Source: an uncultured Chloroflexota bacterium (GTDB lineage Bacteria > Chloroflexota > Dehalococcoidia > UBA3495). Taken from it: 8,589 nt of DNA. The stretch spans positions 1-8,589 of the forward strand of contig CAJWBT010000084.1 of assembly GCA_913020235.1 (NCBI GenBank), read 5' to 3'. Positions 6,764 to 8,589 of the stretch are shown piece by piece (the first letter of the stretch is position 1; every line of letters begins with the position of its first letter). The notes below the pieces were generated by a model. That model worked only from the letters and a program-made list of their open reading frames with translations. It was not told the DNA's origin and searched no databases. Both the position numbers and the translations under genes were made by a program.

Positions 6764-7898
6764 CCGTCCTGAACCACCACGTAGGGGCGACCGGCCGGTC
6801 GCCCCTACGCCCGGCCGGCCGGTGCACGGAGGCGTCAAGCCCGCCGAGCTTCGCTCCCTGGGTTTGACGCCGGACGAGGTGCTGGACTTCAGCGCCAGCA
6901 TCAGCCCCCTGGGTCCTCCCGCCGGGGTCCGGGACGCCCTCAGCCGGGTAGACCTGGCGGCATACCCCGACCCTCATTGCCTGGAACTCCGAGAGGCTCT
7001 CTCCCGCCACCTTTCCGGCTCCCGGCGAGGAAGCGTCCCGGTCGAGCGCATCCTGGTGGGCAATGGCTCTACCGAGATCATCCACCTGCTGGCCCGCGTC
7101 TGGCTTTCGCCGCCTCGTCCAGGGACCGGCGATACCGCCTTTTTGTTGACACCCACCTACGGTGAGTACGAGGGGGCGTGCCGGCTGGCGGGGGCCGGTA
7201 CCTCTTGTCAAGACGCAGTGAGCCGCCCTGGTTTCCGGTGGGACTTGGACCTGGCAGCCCGGCAGATCGCCCGCGAGCGGCCCAGCCTGGTGTTTGTGTG
7301 CAACCCCAACAATCCCACGGGCGTCTTTCTTGAGCGCGCAGAGGTAGATCTCCTCGCCGAGGCCACCTCCGAGGCCGGAGGACTGCTGGTGGTCGACGAG
7401 GCGTACGTATCCTTTGCTGACAACCCCTGGGACTCTCAAGCCCTGCTGGACCGTGGCGACGTGGTCCTGCTGCGTTCCATGACCAAGGACTACGCGCTGA
7501 CCGGACTTCGGCTGGGCTTCTGCCTGGCGTCGGAGGATGTGACCAGGCGTCTGGCGGCCTTCCAGCCGGACTGGAGCGTCAACGGAATGGCCCAGGCGGC
7601 CGGCCTGGCGGCCCTTGCCGACGGCGGTTATCTTCCCAGGGCGCGGCTGGCCGTGGCACAGGCCAAGGAATACCTGACGGCCCAGCTGACCGGTTTGGGA
7701 TTCGGTGTGCCGCCCTCCGCCGCGAACTTCCTGCTTGTCAAGGTGGGCGACGCGGCCTCTTGGCGCGACCGGCTGATGCGAAAGGGACTGTTCGTGCGGG
7801 ACTGCGCTTCTTTCGGCCTGCCCCAGTACATCCGGGTGGGGATTCGTCCGCTTCCCGATTGCCGTCTCCTGGTGGAGGCGGTGGCCGAGCTGCGGTAG
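6750..7898 (+). CDS. cobD: Threonine-phosphate decarboxylase-like PLP enzyme (CobD/CobC)
   Basis: This is a fold-type I PLP enzyme of the histidinol-phosphate aminotransferase family. In this operon the likely role is decarboxylation of L-threonine O-3-phosphate to aminopropanol phosphate for CbiB. Motifs, numbered from ATG 6750 (382 aa), are HGG (26-28), LDFSASISPLGPP (45-57), GNGSTEI (104-110), CNPNNPTG (184-191), VDEAYVSF (215-222), the PLP Lys246 in SMTKDYALTGLRLG, and the carboxylate-binding IRVGIRP (361-367). The start is uncertain. ATG 6750 overlaps cbiB by 14 nt and gives about 24 extra residues, ten encoded by a perfect palindrome. GTG 6822 falls just before the conserved HGG but has no SD. 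A plain histidinol-phosphate aminotransferase (HisC) cannot be excluded by sequence, but the HGG N-terminus and the B12 neighbours favour CobD. Confidence 0.9.
   Translation: MESSSRPEPPRRGDRPVAPTPGRPVHGGVKPAELRSLGLTPDEVLDFSASISPLGPPAGVRDALSRVDLAAYPDPHCLELREALSRHLSGSRRGSVPVERILVGNGSTEIIHLLARVWLSPPRPGTGDTAFLLTPTYGEYEGACRLAGAGTSCQDAVSRPGFRWDLDLAARQIARERPSLVFVCNPNNPTGVFLERAEVDLLAEATSEAGGLLVVDEAYVSFADNPWDSQALLDRGDVVLLRSMTKDYALTGLRLGFCLASEDVTRRLAAFQPDWSVNGMAQAAGLAALADGGYLPRARLAVAQAKEYLTAQLTGLGFGVPPSAANFLLVKVGDAASWRDRLMRKGLFVRDCASFGLPQYIRVGIRPLPDCRLLVEAVAELR
6780..6809. repeat. Perfect 30-nt palindrome inside the 5' end of cobD
   Basis: The sequence is C + GTAGGGGCGACCGG followed directly by the exact reverse complement CCGGTCGCCCCTAC + G, with no loop and no mismatch. 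It resembles the GTAGGGGCG...CGCCCCTAC palindromes scattered between genes in some environmental bacteria. Here it fills exactly ten codons in the cobD frame (RRGDRPVAPT, residues 11-20). A second self-complementary tract, CCGGCCGGCCGG (6811-6822), follows at once and ends at the alternative GTG start. Confidence 0.9.
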
Positions 7899-7932
7899 AG
7901 ACCGGCGCCGGCATGATATGCCTGCCGGGTCC

Positions 7933-7949
7933 CGAGGGGCGGCCCCTCG
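7933..7949 (+). terminator. Possible terminator hairpin after cobD, no U-tract
   Basis: CGAGGGG and CCCCTCG pair over 7 bp around a CGG loop, 35 nt after the cobD stop. Only a short TTT follows several bases later (7956-7958), so an efficient intrinsic terminator is doubtful. It could instead protect a 3' end. It is the best candidate for the end of the cobalamin transcript. Confidence 0.35.
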
Positions 7950-8022
7950 TTCGGGTTTCGGCAAACCAGGCCGGGCCGGGAATCCCAGTCAAGTGTCTCC
8001 CAAATGGCTTGATACCCGGTCT

Positions 8023-8094
8023 GTCATCCCGGCCCTTCCGCGGAAGAGGGATCCAATTGACGCTACTCTGTGTTCCGGCTTGCGCCGGAATGAC
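8023..8094. repeat. Dispersed palindromic repeat, GTCATCCCGG...CCGGAATGAC
   Basis: The ends GTCATCCCGG (8023-8032) and CCGGAATGAC (8085-8094) are inverted with one mismatch. Inside lie TTCCGCGGAA (8036-8045), a perfect palindrome, and a hairpin TTCCGGC-TTGC-GCCGGAA (8073-8090). This layout matches the widely dispersed GTCATTCCGGC-type intergenic elements of many bacteria. It encodes nothing and is probably a non-autonomous, MITE-like or REP-like element. Copy number cannot be judged from this window. Confidence 0.7.
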
Positions 8095-8184
8095 GGCTGC
8101 GGGGAGGGACTCTCGCGCAGTTTCGCCGGGATAGAGCTTTTGACAAGACTGTACACTGGTACCCAGTCAGCTTGAAACTGATGG

Positions 8185-8259
8185 ATGTCATTATGAGCGA
8201 AGCGAAGAATCTCGTTGTTACGCTGAGATTCTACGTCGCTCCGCTCCTCAGAATGACAT
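8185..8259. repeat. Dispersed palindromic repeat, GTCATTCTGAG type
   Basis: The outer ends ATGTCATT (8185-8192) and AATGACAT (8252-8259) are perfect inverted repeats. The arms continue as ATGAGCGAAGCGAAGAATCTC on the left and GAGATTCTACG...CTCCTCAG on the right, imperfectly complementary because of small indels. This is the well-known GTCATTCTGAGCGAAGCGAAGAATCT-like element seen in many environmental genomes. It is a different family from the repeat about 90 nt upstream. No transposase is present, so it would have to be moved in trans. Confidence 0.75.
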
Positions 8260-8310
8260 CCTGTTAGAACCAAGTCGACTGAGTACTAGCGTAATCATTT
8301 CGGCGGTTTT

Positions 8311-8326
8311 GCCGGGGTTGCCCGGC
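8311..8326. other. GC-rich hairpin upstream of the last promoter
   Basis: GCCGGG (8311-8316) and CCCGGC (8321-8326) form a 6-bp stem with a GTTG loop. GCGG and CCGC just outside could extend it across a TTTT bulge on one side. No U-tract follows on either strand, so its role is unclear; it may insulate the downstream gene. Confidence 0.35.
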
Positions 8327-8347
8327 CCGCTGATAATTGGAATTTCC

Positions 8348-8376
8348 TTGATGATTCCGTGCTGGATGGGTAGAAT
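8348..8376 (+). promoter_or_regulatory. Sigma70-like promoter for the flavin-binding gene
   Basis: TTGATG (8348-8353) and TAGAAT (8371-8376) are spaced by exactly 17 nt, 29 nt before the ATG at 8406. It implies that the last gene is transcribed independently of the cobalamin operon. Confidence 0.65.
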
Positions 8377-8405
8377 GAAGGAACTTCAAATCAGAAGGAG
8401 TCAAA

Positions 8406-8589
8406 ATGACTACCACTGACCAGAGCATAGCGCGAAACCGTTTCATCGACGCATTCGGTTATCCCAGCGGTGGAGCCGTGACCAAGTTGAAGGACCACCT
8501 GACCGCCTATGTCCAGGAGTTCATCAAGAATTCTCCCTTCGCCGTGGTGGCCAGCAGCGACGCCTCCGGCCAGTGCGACGCCTCCCCCA
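8406..8589 (+). CDS. Pyridoxamine 5'-phosphate oxidase-like flavin-binding protein (3' end outside window)
   Basis: Only the first 61 codons are in the window. ATG at 8406 has a strong SD (AGAAGGAG, 8393-8400) 5 nt upstream and a promoter further up. The N-terminal part contains a helix (LKDHLTAYVQEFIKNSP) followed by the strand-turn-strand FAVVASSDASGQCDASP. This matches the opening of the split-barrel fold in PPOX-family FMN- or F420-binding proteins, whose usual pattern is SPF.VLAT.D..G..D.SP. The reaction is unknown, since such proteins range from oxidases to general flavin reductases. Nothing ties it to the B12 genes apart from position. Confidence 0.75.
   Translation, partial: MTTTDQSIARNRFIDAFGYPSGGAVTKLKDHLTAYVQEFIKNSPFAVVASSDASGQCDASP

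Larger units (their letters stand above)
7899..8405. other. 507-nt intergenic region rich in palindromic repeats
   Basis: No protein gene is supported here. From left to right it holds a GC-rich hairpin (7933-7949), a GTCATCCCGG-type repeat (8023-8094), a GTCATTCTGAG-type repeat (8185-8259), a hairpin GCCGGG-GTTG-CCCGGC (8311-8326) and a promoter (8348-8376) for the next gene. Open frames crossing it, such as 7989-8273 on the minus strand, are read-through of the repeats. A TTGACA at 8140-8145 has no matching -10 box. Confidence 0.75.

Noticed and set aside
6684..7964. 426-aa minus-strand open frame opposite cobD
   Set aside because: It is the antisense shadow of a well-supported PLP enzyme gene in GC-rich DNA. 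Its translation shows no motifs and is rich in Gly, Arg, Gln and Pro.
7989..8273. 94-aa minus-strand open frame
   Set aside because: It spans both palindromic repeats. Its peptide (CHSEERSDVESQ, EILRFAHNDI) is the usual spurious translation of the GTCATTCTGAG element, and it has no start signals.

Overview
This is a high-GC bacterial window whose core is one plus-strand run of six late cobalamin (vitamin B12) genes under a B12 riboswitch. The riboswitch is followed by cobyrinate a,c-diamide synthase (cbiA/cobB), corrinoid adenosyltransferase (cobO), cobT, cobS, cbiB and a CobD-type PLP enzyme. The source looks like an environmental bacterium. The GC-rich coding sequence, the LACTB2-like hydrolase, and the dispersed palindromic repeats (GTAGGGGCG..., GTCATTCTGAG-type, GTCATCCCGG-type) recall Chloroflexota such as Dehalococcoidia or SAR202. 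That placement rests on impression, not on a computed phylogeny.

Layout. Positions 1-813 hold the 3' part of an MBL-fold hydrolase with a C-terminal winged-helix-like region, followed by a 67-aa two-helix membrane protein (838-1041). A sigma70-like promoter (1155-1183) precedes a cobalamin aptamer (1253-1434). An intrinsic terminator (1483-1508) separates the aptamer from cbiA, which starts at a TTG with a good Shine-Dalgarno (SD). cbiA and cobO are 7 nt apart. A 261-nt gap before cobT carries TCAGC heptad arrays in both orientations. cobT and cobS overlap by 4 nt, cobS and cbiB are 103 nt apart, and cbiB and cobD overlap by 14 nt. A 507-nt gap (7899-8405) holds two different palindromic repeat elements and two hairpins. 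A new promoter and a strong SD then open a pyridoxamine-phosphate-oxidase-like gene that runs off the window.

How the genes work together. CbiA amidates the corrin ring, CobO adds the upper adenosyl ligand, and CobD makes aminopropanol phosphate. CbiB attaches that aminopropanol phosphate to adenosylcobyric acid. CobT makes alpha-ribazole phosphate and CobS joins the lower loop to the GDP-activated corrinoid. Cobyric acid synthase (cobQ/cbiP) and the cobinamide kinase/guanylyltransferase (cobU or cobY), both needed to link these steps, are not in this window. I found no undescribed system here. The parts most worth a second look are the repeats that touch gene starts: a perfect 30-nt palindrome that reads in frame inside the 5' end of cobD, and heptad arrays whose last unit runs into the cobT ribosome binding site.
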